Source: Paracoccus luteus (GTDB lineage Bacteria; Pseudomonadota; Alphaproteobacteria; Rhodobacterales; Rhodobacteraceae). From it: DNA of 50,810 bases. Shown here in pieces: positions 17,108-27,593 of the stretch (position 1 is its first letter; each line of letters starts with the position of its first letter). The stretch spans positions 1,417 to 52,226 of the forward strand of contig NZ_SDEA01000018.1 in NCBI RefSeq assembly GCF_004522155.1. The letters are read 5' to 3'. Under the pieces are notes generated by a model. That model was not told the origin of the DNA and searched no databases. It saw only the letters and a list, made by a program, of their open reading frames with translations. The translations under genes and the position numbers were made by a program.

Positions 17108-18652
17108 TCATGCGGGGATGATCCAGGCCATCGTTGCCATCGTCCGCTGAAAGGTTGATCGACGTTGCGTTGCCGACCGCGAGTTCATGTGTCGTCGGCG
17201 GGTCATGAGAAGTTTTTCAGGGATCGCCGGGTGAGTGGGGGATTTCTGCTGGAAAGGGCTCTTAGCGGGGAGACGTTGTCTCCCCGCTTGGGCCTGCGGC
17301 AAGGCATAGCCCCCTTGTAGCGGGCACGCATTTGTCTCATCAGGATCAGGAGCGTGACTTGGCTGGCCGGCGCCTCCGCGTGCAGCTTTTCGCTGCCGAT
17401 ACCAGGTCGCACGGGATACGCCCGCTGCGAGCCACGGCTGGGCGCGAGAGATCGTGCTCTCAGCCAGATACGCCGACCGTGGTTTCGTACCCGCTCGAGC
17501 GCGTCGCTGCCGCTCCCGATCTGCCTTCCGGCGCTTGCGTTCCCCCGTGGAGAATACTTGCTCAAGGCCCAAGACTCGCGCCTCCTCATCGGAAACGCCC
17601 AGAAGACCGGCTATAGTTGCCCCAGAATAGTGATAACGGCCGTCCCGTATCGGCTTCGATGTCATGGGCAGATCGGCCTGGTGGCGTGCCTGCCTGGCAA
17701 TCGCATTTACCTCGGAGGACGTCAGTCCCGGCACCGCCGTCGCTGCGGTTAGCGAGACTCTGGCCTCGATATCGCCGGGATCCTGTTGGTGGGTCTGGCA
17801 TGTCGCCCAAAGGTGCAGCCAGATGTTGCGGCGACCCTCTGGAACGGTGCCGCCCCACGCTTCGCAGAGACGCTCGAGATCTCGTTGCACGGCTGAGAAC
17901 CGGCGGCTCGGGGACAGTCCCGCCGCGCGCTGGCCACCTGCGCCACGCTCGCGCCTTGCTTTCCGTTCATTCAGCACCTGGCGAGTTGGACGGCCCGCTG
18001 CCTTATAGATCGCGTCTTCGATGGCCTCGAAGGGAAACCGCCGCAACGACCCCTCCATGATGGTGACCCGGCGCCCGCTCTTGCGGTTGATCGTGCCTGG
18101 AAGGCGGAAGACACGAGTGGTATCGCTGCACTTCGGGTCAGCTCCCAAATCTTTGTACAAACTGATGAGCGCGCCGAGCGCCGCTTTCCACCTGCTCCGA
18201 GCCTGAGGGGGCAGCGGCTCCAGCATCCAGATCGCCGCCATTCCTCGACCTGTGTGCAGCAGGATGGACGGTTCCGGCAGCCCTCGCGCTTCTGTCTCGA
18301 TACTGAACTGGAGCGACCACATGTCCCAGTTGGAGGCGATCCCCGAAGGAGCGAGATCTACGTCGAGGTCCAGGTAGACTGCATTGAGAGCCGCAAGATG
18401 GGCGTCGCGCCGGGGACCATGAAACCGGTTGAGTGACACATAGGCCGAGTGATCGAGACAGGTTTCCGCGATAAAAGGCGCAGCGGCAAGATCGCAAACG
18501 CGGCTGACCGCCTGATCCCGGCCCTGAATGGTCATGATTGTGGGTTTGCCGACCGCCCCGAGTGGATGCAGCAGGCGCACGTAGTCTGTGGTCGAAAGCA
18601 AGCGCGCGGCTGGCGCGGCGTCCGAAAAGTGAGATCGATCGAGGCGTTCCAT
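17108..18652 (-). CDS. Primase-polymerase (AEP)-like replication protein, 514 aa
   Basis: Residues 85-195 carry the pattern of archaeo-eukaryotic primase-type replication proteins of plasmids and islands: acidic motif AVYLDLDVD (91-99), LLHTGRGMAAIWML (131-144) with His133, and DTTRVFRLPGTINRKSG (177-193). These enzymes make primers, and sometimes extend them, at an element's own origin. Residues 260-345 resemble a helical domain often found after such primases, and an HTH-like segment (AAGVSRATWYRQRKA) lies near 420. The last 70 residues are low-complexity. No strong ribosome-binding site precedes 18652. It lies at the right end of the island, consistent with an excised circular replicating form. 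Activity is inferred. Confidence 0.65.
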   Translation of the reverse strand: MERLDRSHFSDAAPAARLLSTTDYVRLLHPLGAVGKPTIMTIQGRDQAVSRVCDLAAAPFIAETCLDHSAYVSLNRFHGPRRDAHLAALNAVYLDLDVDLAPSGIASNWDMWSLQFSIETEARGLPEPSILLHTGRGMAAIWMLEPLPPQARSRWKAALGALISLYKDLGADPKCSDTTRVFRLPGTINRKSGRRVTIMEGSLRRFPFEAIEDAIYKAAGRPTRQVLNERKARRERGAGGQRAAGLSPSRRFSAVQRDLERLCEAWGGTVPEGRRNIWLHLWATCQTHQQDPGDIEARVSLTAATAVPGLTSSEVNAIARQARHQADLPMTSKPIRDGRYHYSGATIAGLLGVSDEEARVLGLEQVFSTGERKRRKADRERQRRARAGTKPRSAYLAESTISRAQPWLAAGVSRATWYRQRKAARGGAGQPSHAPDPDETNACPLQGGYALPQAQAGRQRLPAKSPFQQKSPTHPAIPEKLLMTRRRHMNSRSATQRRSTFQRTMATMAWIIPA

Positions 18653-19000
18653 GCCCAGGAACTGGGTCCCTGAACGGAGTGCCGGAAACCGGATCGGCCT
18701 GCCCTGTTTGAAACGGCTGCTGCCTGCTAATTTTAGGCGGCACGGTGCAGGTTCTCGTCCCCGCCAGTTCAGTTGACGGGTTCTTTTGCTACTCTTCGGC
18801 CCTCAACCCCGACGAGGAATGATTGGGCCACAGAGCGCTGGCCCGGCATCCGCTACTGCGTCTACATCAGTAAATCGCCCACCCTATCGTTTCAGCTTCA
18901 GTTTGCGTCAGTTGGACGCGCTGATGCTTCCGTAAGTCTTTGATTTGCCGTACACGATCCGACAGGTCCATGTAGCGGAAAAAATAACCTAATGCCTTGA
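18653..19000. other. Non-coding right-end region of the island, next to guaB
   Basis: These 348 bases hold no convincing gene. A GCGTC/GACGC inverted repeat occurs near 18907-18921. A run of six A (TTTTTT for guaB transcripts) lies about 18980, without a strong hairpin before it, so a normal guaB terminator is not obvious. The island-chromosome junction should be in or near this stretch, but no att core could be read. Confidence 0.4.
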
Positions 19001-20461
<1,461 letters not shown>

Positions 20462-20520
20462 TCAGAGGTCGTTTGGCAGTTTCCCCTTTCACGCGGCCGC
20501 GGGAAAGTCCAGCGGGGGCG

Positions 20521-21588
20521 TCAGGCGATTGCGGCGTTGGTCCTGACCGGCAGCCGCCCCCGCGCCCAGTCGCGCAGGATCACGACCAGCAGCGGCACGA
20601 CAACCAGGGTCGCGGCGACCAGCAGCCCGCCCGCGATCAGCCGGTGCGCGTCGGTGGGCACGGCGCGCCACAGCGCCACCCATGCGCCCGCCGTCGCGGC
20701 TGCCGGGAACGCAAGCGCGCCCCACAGCGCCGAAAACCCGCCCGGCAGCAGCCAGCGCGCGCAGGCGACCGACACCGCCGCGGCGGCCAGCGCCAGCCAA
20801 GCCAGCGCCTGCCCCGCCCCCGTCCAGCCCAGCCCCAGCGCAACCAGCGCGAACAGCGCCGGCGGGGCGGCGTGGATGGCCAGCAGCGGGCGCAGCGCGG
20901 CCGGCACCCGTTCCACCAGCGCCTGCCGCGCGCTTGCGGCATAGATCAGCAACGCGGCGGCCAGCGCGGGCCAGAACAGCGCGCGCGCCAGCCCCGGCCA
21001 GCCTGCGGCCAGCGCCGCACCAGCCGCCACGATCAACCCGGTCGCGCCAAGGTGCCAGACCGGCGTCACCCGCCGATGCGGTGGCGGCAGCCCGCGCAGG
21101 ACGCGGACCAGCACCGCCGCACAGACCAGATGCCCGGCCAGCCCAGCACCCACGATCACCCGTCCCGGCGCGGGCGAGAACCCGGCGACCAGCGCGCCCG
21201 CCACATAGATCGACAGCACGCCTGCGGCGATCCCGGCGCGGCCGGGCAGGATCGCCAGATCATCTGCCAGCACGCCCGGCCTGCGCGCCAGCTTGCCGCC
21301 ATAAGCCAGCGCCGCAAAGGCAAAGACTGCGACCGCCGCCCCGGCCAGCAGGTCGGCGGCCCCGCCGGGCAGCGCAAAGGCCGCAATGCCCCCCCGCCAC
21401 GCCAGCGCCAGGGCCAGCGCGCCCAGGATCGGCAGGAACACGGCCGGGGGCACCCGCCGCCACAGCCCCGGCGGCACCGGGCGCGGCATGGCAAAGCGCA
21501 GGCGCTGCCCCTGCGCGCGCGGCGCGGCCGTGCGCAGGATGGGCGGCGGGATTTCGGGGCGCGGGCTCATGCCCGCATCATTGCGCAT
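20521..21588 (-). CDS. TDT/SLAC1-family membrane permease
   Basis: A 355-residue integral membrane protein with about ten hydrophobic segments after a polar N-terminus containing PPILRTAAPRAQGQRLRFAMP. The pattern (FPLILGA-like first helix, paired short helices, PVWHLGATGLI loop) fits the tellurite-resistance/dicarboxylate transporter (TDT, TehA/SLAC1) family of anion channels. The substrate cannot be told from sequence. It is unusually rich in Ala and Gly. Neither candidate start (21588 or 21570) has a good ribosome-binding site. It diverges from the FadL-type gene and ends 71 bases before the guaB start. Confidence 0.65.
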   Translation of the reverse strand: MRNDAGMSPRPEIPPPILRTAAPRAQGQRLRFAMPRPVPPGLWRRVPPAVFLPILGALALALAWRGGIAAFALPGGAADLLAGAAVAVFAFAALAYGGKLARRPGVLADDLAILPGRAGIAAGVLSIYVAGALVAGFSPAPGRVIVGAGLAGHLVCAAVLVRVLRGLPPPHRRVTPVWHLGATGLIVAAGAALAAGWPGLARALFWPALAAALLIYAASARQALVERVPAALRPLLAIHAAPPALFALVALGLGWTGAGQALAWLALAAAAVSVACARWLLPGGFSALWGALAFPAAATAGAWVALWRAVPTDAHRLIAGGLLVAATLVVVPLLVVILRDWARGRLPVRTNAAIA

Positions 21589-21747
21589 CGGTCAGGCGGG
21601 GCCAAGCGTTGCTGCGGCGACACGCTGGCGCAAAAGGGTTCCCTTGAACGTGGCGTCACGCGACGGCCATGATTGACCGGGGGGTCCGTGCGCTTTCATG
21701 CTGACCGGCAAGGGTCCGCCGATTGCGGACCTTGAGGGAGGGACGAC

Positions 21748-22866
21748 ATGACCAGACTGACCACGGGCCTCGGGGCCCTGCTGCTGACCACCGCGCCCGC
21801 ACTGGCCGGCGGCATCGAGCGGGCGCCGCAGTCGATCGCGATCCTGTTCGAGCAGGGAAACTATGTCGAGTTCGGCGCGGGCCGCGTCAGCCCGGACGTG
21901 TCGGGGCGCGACGTGGCGCTGTTCGGCGGCGGCGCGACCGGCGAGGTGGCCGAGGACTACAGCTTCTTCGGCTTCGGCTACAAACACCAGTTCAACGACC
22001 AGCTGTCGGCGGCGCTGATCGTCGAACAGCCTTACGGTGCGGACATCAACTATCCCGCAGGCGGATCGCTGGCACTGGGCGGCACCTATGCCTATGTGGA
22101 TTCGACCACCTATACGGCGCTGCTGCGCTATAAGCTGGACAACGGCTTTGGCATCCACGGCGGCGTGCGCGGGTCGCGCGCGGACGGCGAGGTGAACCTG
22201 AGCGGTCTGGCTTATGGCGGGCTGTCGGGCTATAACGTGGAACTCGACAGCGAATGGGGCTGGGGCTATGCGGTCGGCGCAAGCTGGGAACGGCCCGACA
22301 TCGCCGCCCGCGTGTCGCTGACCTTCAACTCGTCCATCGAACACGACTTCGACACCACGGAAACCCTGGGCGGCGCGCCGCTGGCGGCCGAGGAATCGAC
22401 CACCACGGTCAAGACGCCCCGGTCCTGGAACCTGGAAGGCCAGACCGGCATCGCGCCCGGCACGCTGCTGTTCGGGTCGATCCGCTGGGTGAACTGGTCG
22501 GAGTTCCGCGTCGATCCTGAGGTGTTCACCGGCCTTGCCGGCGGCGGCCTGGTCGAGCTGGACGACACCACGACCTATGTCATCGGCGTCGGCCGCAAGT
22601 TCACCGACAACTGGTCGGGCGCCGCGTCCTTCACCTATGAGAAGTCGGGCGACGACCTGGTGTCGCCGCTGGCGCCGACCAACGGCCGCAAGGGCATCTC
22701 GCTGGCCGCGATCTATACGCAGGACAAGTGGAAGGTCACGACCGGCGTCAGCTATTTCAAGCTGGGCGACGCGGACCCGGAAACCGGCACGCCCGACGTC
22801 GCCCGCGCCCTGATGCGCGACAGCGACGCGCTGGGCGTGGGGGTCAAGGTCGGCTACAGCTTCTGA
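21748..22866 (+). CDS. FadL/TodX-type outer-membrane transport protein
   Basis: A 372-residue beta-barrel protein for uptake of hydrophobic compounds across the outer membrane. A signal peptide (residues 1-20, ending APALA) is followed by GGIERAPQSIAILFEQGNYV, typical of the OMPP1/FadL/TodX N-terminal hatch. Alternating amphipathic strands follow, ending in an aromatic residue (VGYSF), as barrel-assembly signals do. GGAGGG precedes the ATG at a good distance. A terminator follows, so it is probably transcribed alone. The substrate (long-chain fatty acid or an aromatic) is not determinable. Confidence 0.85.
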   Translation: MTRLTTGLGALLLTTAPALAGGIERAPQSIAILFEQGNYVEFGAGRVSPDVSGRDVALFGGGATGEVAEDYSFFGFGYKHQFNDQLSAALIVEQPYGADINYPAGGSLALGGTYAYVDSTTYTALLRYKLDNGFGIHGGVRGSRADGEVNLSGLAYGGLSGYNVELDSEWGWGYAVGASWERPDIAARVSLTFNSSIEHDFDTTETLGGAPLAAEESTTTVKTPRSWNLEGQTGIAPGTLLFGSIRWVNWSEFRVDPEVFTGLAGGGLVELDDTTTYVIGVGRKFTDNWSGAASFTYEKSGDDLVSPLAPTNGRKGISLAAIYTQDKWKVTTGVSYFKLGDADPETGTPDVARALMRDSDALGVGVKVGYSF

Positions 22867-22887
22867 CCGCCGGTCCTGCCGGATCGG

Positions 22888-22915
22888 AAGGCCCCGCCCC
22901 CGCGCGGGGCCTTTT
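22888..22915 (+). terminator. Rho-independent terminator after the FadL-type gene
   Basis: A 10-bp GC-rich stem (AAGGCCCCGC pairing with GCGGGGCCTT) followed by TTTT, 21 bases after the stop codon at 22866. Confidence 0.85.
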
Positions 22916-22987
22916 GCGTGGGAACGCGCCCCTTTCCTATTCCCCGCCCCCGTCCTACCTAGTCGCCACGCACGACCGAGGGGCAGC

Positions 22988-23845
22988 ATGATCTATCAGA
23001 CCGGGCAGGACTGGCGCGACGCCGGCCAGAAACGCGTGATGCTGTTCGGCATGTCGGGTCTGGGCAAGACCCACATCGCCACCATGCTGCGCCGGTCGGG
23101 CGGGTGGTTCCACTATTCCGTCGATTACCGCATCGGCACCCGCTATCTGGGCGAGCTGATCGCCGACGACTTCAAGCGCCACGCGATGCAGGTGCCGATG
23201 CTGCGCGACCTGCTGCTGTCAGATTCCGTGCGCATCGCCAGCAACATCAGCTTTGACAATCTGGCGCCGCTGTCGTGCTGGCTGGGCAAGCCCGGCGATC
23301 CCGCGCGGGGCGGGCTGCCCTTTGCCGACTACATGGTCCGTCAGGATCAGCATCGCGCGGCGGAAATCCAGTCGCTGGCCGACGCCGTGCGGTTCATGCA
23401 GCGGGCGGTGGACATCTATGACTATCCGCATTTCGTCTGCGACACCTCCGGCTCGATCTGCGAGGTCGTGGACCCCGACGATCCCGCCGATCCGCTGATG
23501 ACGACGCTGGCCGCCCACCTGCTGCCGGTCTGGATCGAGGGGTCCGACGCCCACACGGCCGAGCTGGTGCGCCGGTTCGACCGCGCGCCCAAGCCGATGT
23601 ATTACCAACCCGATTTCCTGCACGCCGCATGGGCCGAATACGGCCGCGCCAACCCCGGCCCGGTCGATCCCGACGCGTTCATCCGCTGGACCTATGCCCG
23701 CGCGCTGGCCCATCGCCAGCCCCGCTATGCGGCGATGGCCTGCCACCACGGCGTGACCGTCAGCGCCGATCAGGTCGCGCGCCTGCGCGAGCCTGCCGAC
23801 TTTGTCGAACTGATCGCGTCCGCCATCGACAGAAAGGACGACTGA
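22988..23845 (+). CDS. P-loop ATPase of unknown role, coupled to metA
   Basis: A 285-residue protein with a Walker A motif near the N-terminus ([16 protein letters not shown], about 19-34). It lacks a clear family signature; kinase- or ATPase-like hydrolysis of nucleotide is likely. [16 protein letters not shown] segment near 147-161 may hold the Walker B aspartate. GAGGGG precedes the ATG. Its TGA overlaps the metA start by one base (TGATG), so the two are translationally coupled. This hints at a link to sulfur amino-acid metabolism, but no reaction can be assigned. Confidence 0.7.
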   Translation: MIYQTGQDWRDAGQKRVMLFGMSGLGKTHIATMLRRSGGWFHYSVDYRIGTRYLGELIADDFKRHAMQVPMLRDLLLSDSVRIASNISFDNLAPLSCWLGKPGDPARGGLPFADYMVRQDQHRAAEIQSLADAVRFMQRAVDIYDYPHFVCDTSGSICEVVDPDDPADPLMTTLAAHLLPVWIEGSDAHTAELVRRFDRAPKPMYYQPDFLHAAWAEYGRANPGPVDPDAFIRWTYARALAHRQPRYAAMACHHGVTVSADQVARLREPADFVELIASAIDRKDD

Positions 23846-24771
23846 TGCCCATCACCCTGCCCCAGGATCTTCCCGCCTATGACATCCTGTCGCAGGAAGG
23901 CGTCATGGTGATGTCGCCGGGGCGCGCGGCGACGCAGGACATCCGCCCGCTGCGGATCGCGCTGCTGAACCTGATGCCCAAGAAGATCCAGACCGAAAAC
24001 CAGTTCGCCCGGCTGATCGGTGCGACGCCCCTGCAGATCGGCCTGTCGCTGATCCGCATGTCGGACCACGAATCCAAGAACACCGCCGCCGACCACATGG
24101 AATCCTTCTACCGCCCCTTTGCCGAGGTCGAGGCGTCGGGCGACCGCTTCGACGGGCTGATCGTGACCGGCGCCCCGATCGAGCATCTGCCGTTCGAGGA
24201 GGTGACCTATTGGGACGAACTGCGCCGCGTGTTCGACTGGTCGCGCAGTCACGTCCATTCGACCTTCGGCGTGTGCTGGGGCGGCATGGCGATGGCGCAT
24301 CATTTCCACGGCCTGCCCAAGCACGACCTGCCCGGCAAGGCCTTCGGCTGCTTCCGTCATCACAATTTTGCCCCCGCCAGCCCCTTCCTGCGCGGGTTTT
24401 CCGATGACGTGCTGGTGCCCGTCAGCCGCTGGACCGAGGTGCGGCAGGACGACATCGACGCCCGCCCCGCGCTGGCCACGCTGCTGGCCAGCGACGACGT
24501 CGGCCCCTGCCTAGTCGAGGATGCGGGTCATCGCGCGCTGTATATCTTCAACCATCTGGAATACGACAGCGGCACGCTGAAAGAGGAATACGACCGCGAC
24601 GTCGCCGCGGGCAAGCCGATCAACGTGCCGGCCAACTATTACCCTGACGACGACCCGGCGCGCCCGCCGTCCAACCGCTGGCGCAGCCACGCGCATCTGC
24701 TTTACGGCAACTGGATCAACGAGATCTATCAGACGACGCCGTTCGACCTGGCCGAGATCGGGCGCGGGTAA
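23845..24771 (+). CDS. metA: Homoserine O-acyltransferase (predicted acetyl-CoA type)
   Basis: Activates homoserine for methionine synthesis by acylating its hydroxyl. The 308-residue length fits MetA. C144 in FGVCWGG is the acyl-enzyme cysteine (E. coli C142), and the NHLEYD motif supplies the His/Glu pair. At the specificity position equivalent to E. coli G111 this protein has Glu (E113, in [12 protein letters not shown]). From published work on the family, Glu here goes with acetyl-CoA and Gly with succinyl-CoA, so O-acetylhomoserine is the predicted product. The start at 23845 overlaps the stop of the P-loop gene. No SAM riboswitch was seen upstream. Confidence 0.95.
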   Translation: MPITLPQDLPAYDILSQEGVMVMSPGRAATQDIRPLRIALLNLMPKKIQTENQFARLIGATPLQIGLSLIRMSDHESKNTAADHMESFYRPFAEVEASGDRFDGLIVTGAPIEHLPFEEVTYWDELRRVFDWSRSHVHSTFGVCWGGMAMAHHFHGLPKHDLPGKAFGCFRHHNFAPASPFLRGFSDDVLVPVSRWTEVRQDDIDARPALATLLASDDVGPCLVEDAGHRALYIFNHLEYDSGTLKEEYDRDVAAGKPINVPANYYPDDDPARPPSNRWRSHAHLLYGNWINEIYQTTPFDLAEIGRG

Positions 24772-24836
24772 CGGCGCGCGGCTTCCGCTTGCCAAGGCGC
24801 GTGCCGGACCCGATGCTGGCGGGACCGGAGGCCGCC

Positions 24837-25739
24837 ATGAACCGCACACCCGCCCCGCCCGGCATCGCGCCCGGCATCCCGCTTGTCGGCGCGATCACCG
24901 AATATCTGGAACACGGCGCGCCCAAGGCGGTGCTTCGCGCGATCCGGGACGCGGACAAGGACGACATCCTGGACGCCAGCTATCCTTACCGCGAGGAAAT
25001 GGACGGCGACGACTATGACGACCGGATGCAGGCGCTGCAGGTCGAGCTGGTCAAGATGCTGCGCTGCGTGATCGACACCGGCCGGCGCGTCGTCGTCCTG
25101 TTCGAGGGGCGCGACGCCGCCGGCAAGGGCGGCACCATCGCCGCCATCAGCGAGAACCTGAACCCCCGGTCCGCTTATGTCGTGGCCCTGCCCAAGCCCA
25201 CGGAACGCGAGGCGGGGCAGTGGTATTTCCAGCGCTATGCCGCGCAGCTGCCCGCAGCGGGCGAGATCGCGCTGTTCGACCGCAGCTGGTACAATCGCGG
25301 CGTCGTCGAAAAGGTCTTCGGCTTCTCGACCGAGGATCAGCGCCAGCAGTTCTTTCGGCAGTTGCCCGACTTTGAACGGCTGCTGGTCATGGACGGCATC
25401 GTGCTGGTCAAGCTGTGGCTGACGGTGGGCCGGGCCGAACAGCTCAAGCGGTTCCTGGACCGGGAACGCGACCCGCTGAAGCAATGGAAGCTGAGCCCGA
25501 TCGACGTCGAGGGGCTGGCGAAATGGGACGACTTCAGCGCCGCCATTTCCGAAACGCTGACGCTGTCGCACACGCTGGACGCGCCCTGGACGGTGATCCG
25601 GTCCGACGACAAGAAACGCGCGCGGCTGGCGGCGATCCAGACCGTGCTGGGCCGCATCGACTATGCCGGCAAGGACGAGGGCGCGATCGGGCGGATCGAC
25701 GACGCCATCGTGGGCGGGCCGGAGCTGCTGGTGCGCTGA
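24837..25739 (+). CDS. ppk2: Polyphosphate kinase 2
   Basis: Transfers phosphate between polyphosphate and nucleotides. The 300-residue protein has the PPK2 Walker [10 protein letters not shown] (91-99), Walker B/lid region [12 protein letters not shown] and the C-terminal KQWKLSPID segment. The start at 24837 follows GGAGG by six bases; an upstream in-frame start at 24789 has no such site. It lies 65 bases after metA on the same strand and may share its transcript, without obvious functional relation. Single-domain PPK2 enzymes often favour GDP or ADP as acceptor, but which applies here cannot be told. Confidence 0.93.
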   Translation: MNRTPAPPGIAPGIPLVGAITEYLEHGAPKAVLRAIRDADKDDILDASYPYREEMDGDDYDDRMQALQVELVKMLRCVIDTGRRVVVLFEGRDAAGKGGTIAAISENLNPRSAYVVALPKPTEREAGQWYFQRYAAQLPAAGEIALFDRSWYNRGVVEKVFGFSTEDQRQQFFRQLPDFERLLVMDGIVLVKLWLTVGRAEQLKRFLDRERDPLKQWKLSPIDVEGLAKWDDFSAAISETLTLSHTLDAPWTVIRSDDKKRARLAAIQTVLGRIDYAGKDEGAIGRIDDAIVGGPELLVR

Positions 25740-25820
25740 CAGGCGGGGCGGCAGCTTGCCGGGCGGGCGACCGGCGGATAAGGGTTTATGAACAACCGTT
25801 CATTTCTGGGGGAAGGCCTG

Positions 25821-26564
25821 ATGAATCTGTCGAACGCCCGCGCCATCGTCACCGGCGGCGCATCGGGCCTGGGGGCCGCGACGGCGCAGCATTTCCGCGA
25901 CCGCGGGGCGCAGGTCGTCGTGCTGGACCGCGACGAGGCGGGGGCCGCCTATGCCGACAGCATCGGCGCGGGCTTTGCCCGCACCGACGTCACCGACGAA
26001 GCCAGCGTTGCCGCCGCCATCGCCCACGCCGTCGGCGTGATGGACGGCATCGACCTGTGCGTGAACTGCGCGGGCATCGCCATCGGCGAAAAGACCGTGG
26101 GCCGCGAGGGTCCGCACCGCCTGGACAGCTTTCGCCGCACCGTCGACATCAATCTGGTCGGCAGCTTCAACGTGCTGCGGCTGGCCGCGCCCGAGATGGC
26201 CCGCAACGGCCGCGACGAGAACGGCGTGATCGTCAACACCGCGTCCATCGCGGCCTTTGACGGTCAGGCCGGACAGGCCGCCTATGCCGCGTCCAAGGCG
26301 GGGATCGCGGGCATGACCCTGCCCGTCGCCCGCGACCTGGCCCGCAGCGGCATCCGGGTCTGCGCCATCGCGCCGGGCATCTTCGGCACGCCGATGCTGC
26401 GCGGCCTGCCGCAGGACGTGCAGGACAGCCTTGCGGCCGAGGTGACGTTTCCCAAGCGGCTGGGCGACCCGCTGGAATATGCGCGGCTGGCGGCCTTCAT
26501 CTTTGAATGCGGATACCTGAACGGCGAAACGATCCGGCTGGACGGCGCGTTGCGGATGCGATGA
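25821..26564 (+). CDS. Short-chain dehydrogenase (3-hydroxyacyl-CoA dehydrogenase type II-like)
   Basis: NAD(P)-dependent short-chain dehydrogenase of 247 residues. It has the Rossmann motif GGASGLG near residues 12-18, an NCAG strand, catalytic Ser in NTASIAAFDG and YAASK with Tyr/Lys. An Asp after the second strand (VLDRDEAGA) indicates NAD+ preference. The overall sequence resembles the bacterial homologues of HSD17B10-type 3-hydroxyacyl-CoA dehydrogenases, which act in branched-chain amino-acid and fatty-acid breakdown. GAAGG lies six bases before the ATG at 25821, preferred over 25788. The substrate remains inference. Confidence 0.85.
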   Translation: MNLSNARAIVTGGASGLGAATAQHFRDRGAQVVVLDRDEAGAAYADSIGAGFARTDVTDEASVAAAIAHAVGVMDGIDLCVNCAGIAIGEKTVGREGPHRLDSFRRTVDINLVGSFNVLRLAAPEMARNGRDENGVIVNTASIAAFDGQAGQAAYAASKAGIAGMTLPVARDLARSGIRVCAIAPGIFGTPMLRGLPQDVQDSLAAEVTFPKRLGDPLEYARLAAFIFECGYLNGETIRLDGALRMR

Positions 26565-26594
26565 CCGCCCGGGCGGCCAGCAGAAAGGCGCGCC

Positions 26595-27587
26595 ATGTCC
26601 CATGCGAACCTGCCCGACCCCATCGCGGCCGATCCGGCCGGCGCCGATCCGACCGGGGCTTCCCCGGCACGTGAGCCGGAAGTCTGGGACAGCCTGATCG
26701 TCGGCGGCGGCCCCGCCGGGCTGACCGCGGCGATCTATCTGGCGCGGTTCCACCGCCGCGCGCTGGTCGTGGACAAGGGCGACGGCCGGATGCAGCTGAT
26801 CCCCGTCAGCCACAATCATGCCGGATACCCCGACGGCGTCGCGGGCGGCGCGCTGCTGGAACGGATGCGCGACCAGGCGCGCCAATACGGCGCCACGCTG
26901 CGCCGGGGCGAGGTCGCTGGCCTGCGCCCGGACGGCGACGGCTTTGTCGCCGACACCGACGCGGGCCCGGTGCGGGCGCGCACCGTGCTGCTGGCGACGG
27001 GCGTGGTCAACCACCGCCCCCCCATCGACGACGATGCGCACATGGACGCGGTGTCGCGCGGGCTGCTGCGGTATTGCCCGATCTGCGACGCGTTCGAACA
27101 GACAGGCAAGCGCATCGGCATACTGGGGGGCGACACCCACGGGCTGGCCGAGGCGCTGTTCCTGCGCAGCTATTCGCGCGACATCGTCCTGCTGGGGCTG
27201 GCGTCGGTGACGCTGACCCCCGACGAGCAGGCGCAGGCGGACGCCGCCGGGATCAGGGTCGTGACGGTCCCGGTCAGCAGCTTTGATTTCACCGACGAGG
27301 TGCGGCTGACGCTGGATGACGGATCGGACGTGATCGTGGACACGCTTTACGCGGGGCTGGGGTCGACCACCCGCAACGACCTGGGCCGGGCGCTGGGGAC
27401 CGCGCTGTGCGACAACCAATGTTTCCTGACCGACGACCAGCAGCGCACGAACGTGCCCGGCATCTATGCGGCGGGCGACGCGGTCGAGGGGCTGGACCAG
27501 ATCAGCTATGCGATGGGGACCGCCGCCCGCGCCGCCGTCGCCATCCACAACGACCTGCGCGACAAGGACGGTCAGACGCTGGACTGA
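26595..27587 (+). CDS. Thioredoxin reductase-like FAD/NAD(P) oxidoreductase
   Basis: A 330-residue flavoprotein with an FAD-binding GGGPAG at 37-42, a redox-type pair C161/C164 in YCPICD at the place of the CxxC of thioredoxin reductases, a second nucleotide-binding GILGGDTHG, and the terminal FAD motif IYAAGDAV. The first 30 residues are a Pro/Ala-rich extension. No thioredoxin gene is adjacent. AAAGG precedes the ATG. It starts 30 bases after the SDR gene and is probably co-transcribed. The physiological partner is unknown. Confidence 0.85.
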   Translation: MSHANLPDPIAADPAGADPTGASPAREPEVWDSLIVGGGPAGLTAAIYLARFHRRALVVDKGDGRMQLIPVSHNHAGYPDGVAGGALLERMRDQARQYGATLRRGEVAGLRPDGDGFVADTDAGPVRARTVLLATGVVNHRPPIDDDAHMDAVSRGLLRYCPICDAFEQTGKRIGILGGDTHGLAEALFLRSYSRDIVLLGLASVTLTPDEQAQADAAGIRVVTVPVSSFDFTDEVRLTLDDGSDVIVDTLYAGLGSTTRNDLGRALGTALCDNQCFLTDDQQRTNVPGIYAAGDAVEGLDQISYAMGTAARAAVAIHNDLRDKDGQTLD

Positions 27588-27593
27588 CGCCGC

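Larger units (their letters stand above)
1..18990. mobile_element. Integrative genomic island carrying defence-like modules (left end outside window)
   Basis: This block holds a tyrosine integrase, an excisionase-like HTH gene, a primase-like replication protein, a methyltransferase/helicase/GIY-YIG module and an ABC-3C-like operon, and no housekeeping gene. Everything from guaB at 19001 rightwards is core metabolism. Base composition inside is lower and patchier than in the core part; four hand-counted 60-base lines in the 14.7-15.5 kb patch gave 28-29 G+C of 60. The right boundary is placed only roughly in the non-coding stretch before the 3' end of guaB. I found no att repeat, and the left end is not visible. 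The gene content is seen; the integration event is inferred. Confidence 0.6.

Noticed and set aside
15106..17121. Plus-strand ORF of 671 aa
   Set aside because: Antisense to the methyltransferase; the DPACGSG and NPPY motifs lie on the minus strand.
18745..18768. tRNA T-arm-like sequence near the right end of the island, considered as an attachment site
   Set aside because: GCAGG before the loop does not pair with the bases after it, and no acceptor or anticodon arm could be drawn.
18820..18940. Short plus-strand ORF (about 38 aa) in the stretch before guaB
   Set aside because: Ser/Pro-rich, GAGGA too close to the ATG, no conserved look.
22916..22987. SAM riboswitch upstream of the metA operon
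   Set aside because: Only about 70 bases separate the terminator and the start codon, and no SAM-II-type conserved core was found.
25800..27548. Minus-strand ORF of 582 aa
   Set aside because: Covers the SDR and flavoprotein genes in antisense; no domain is readable.
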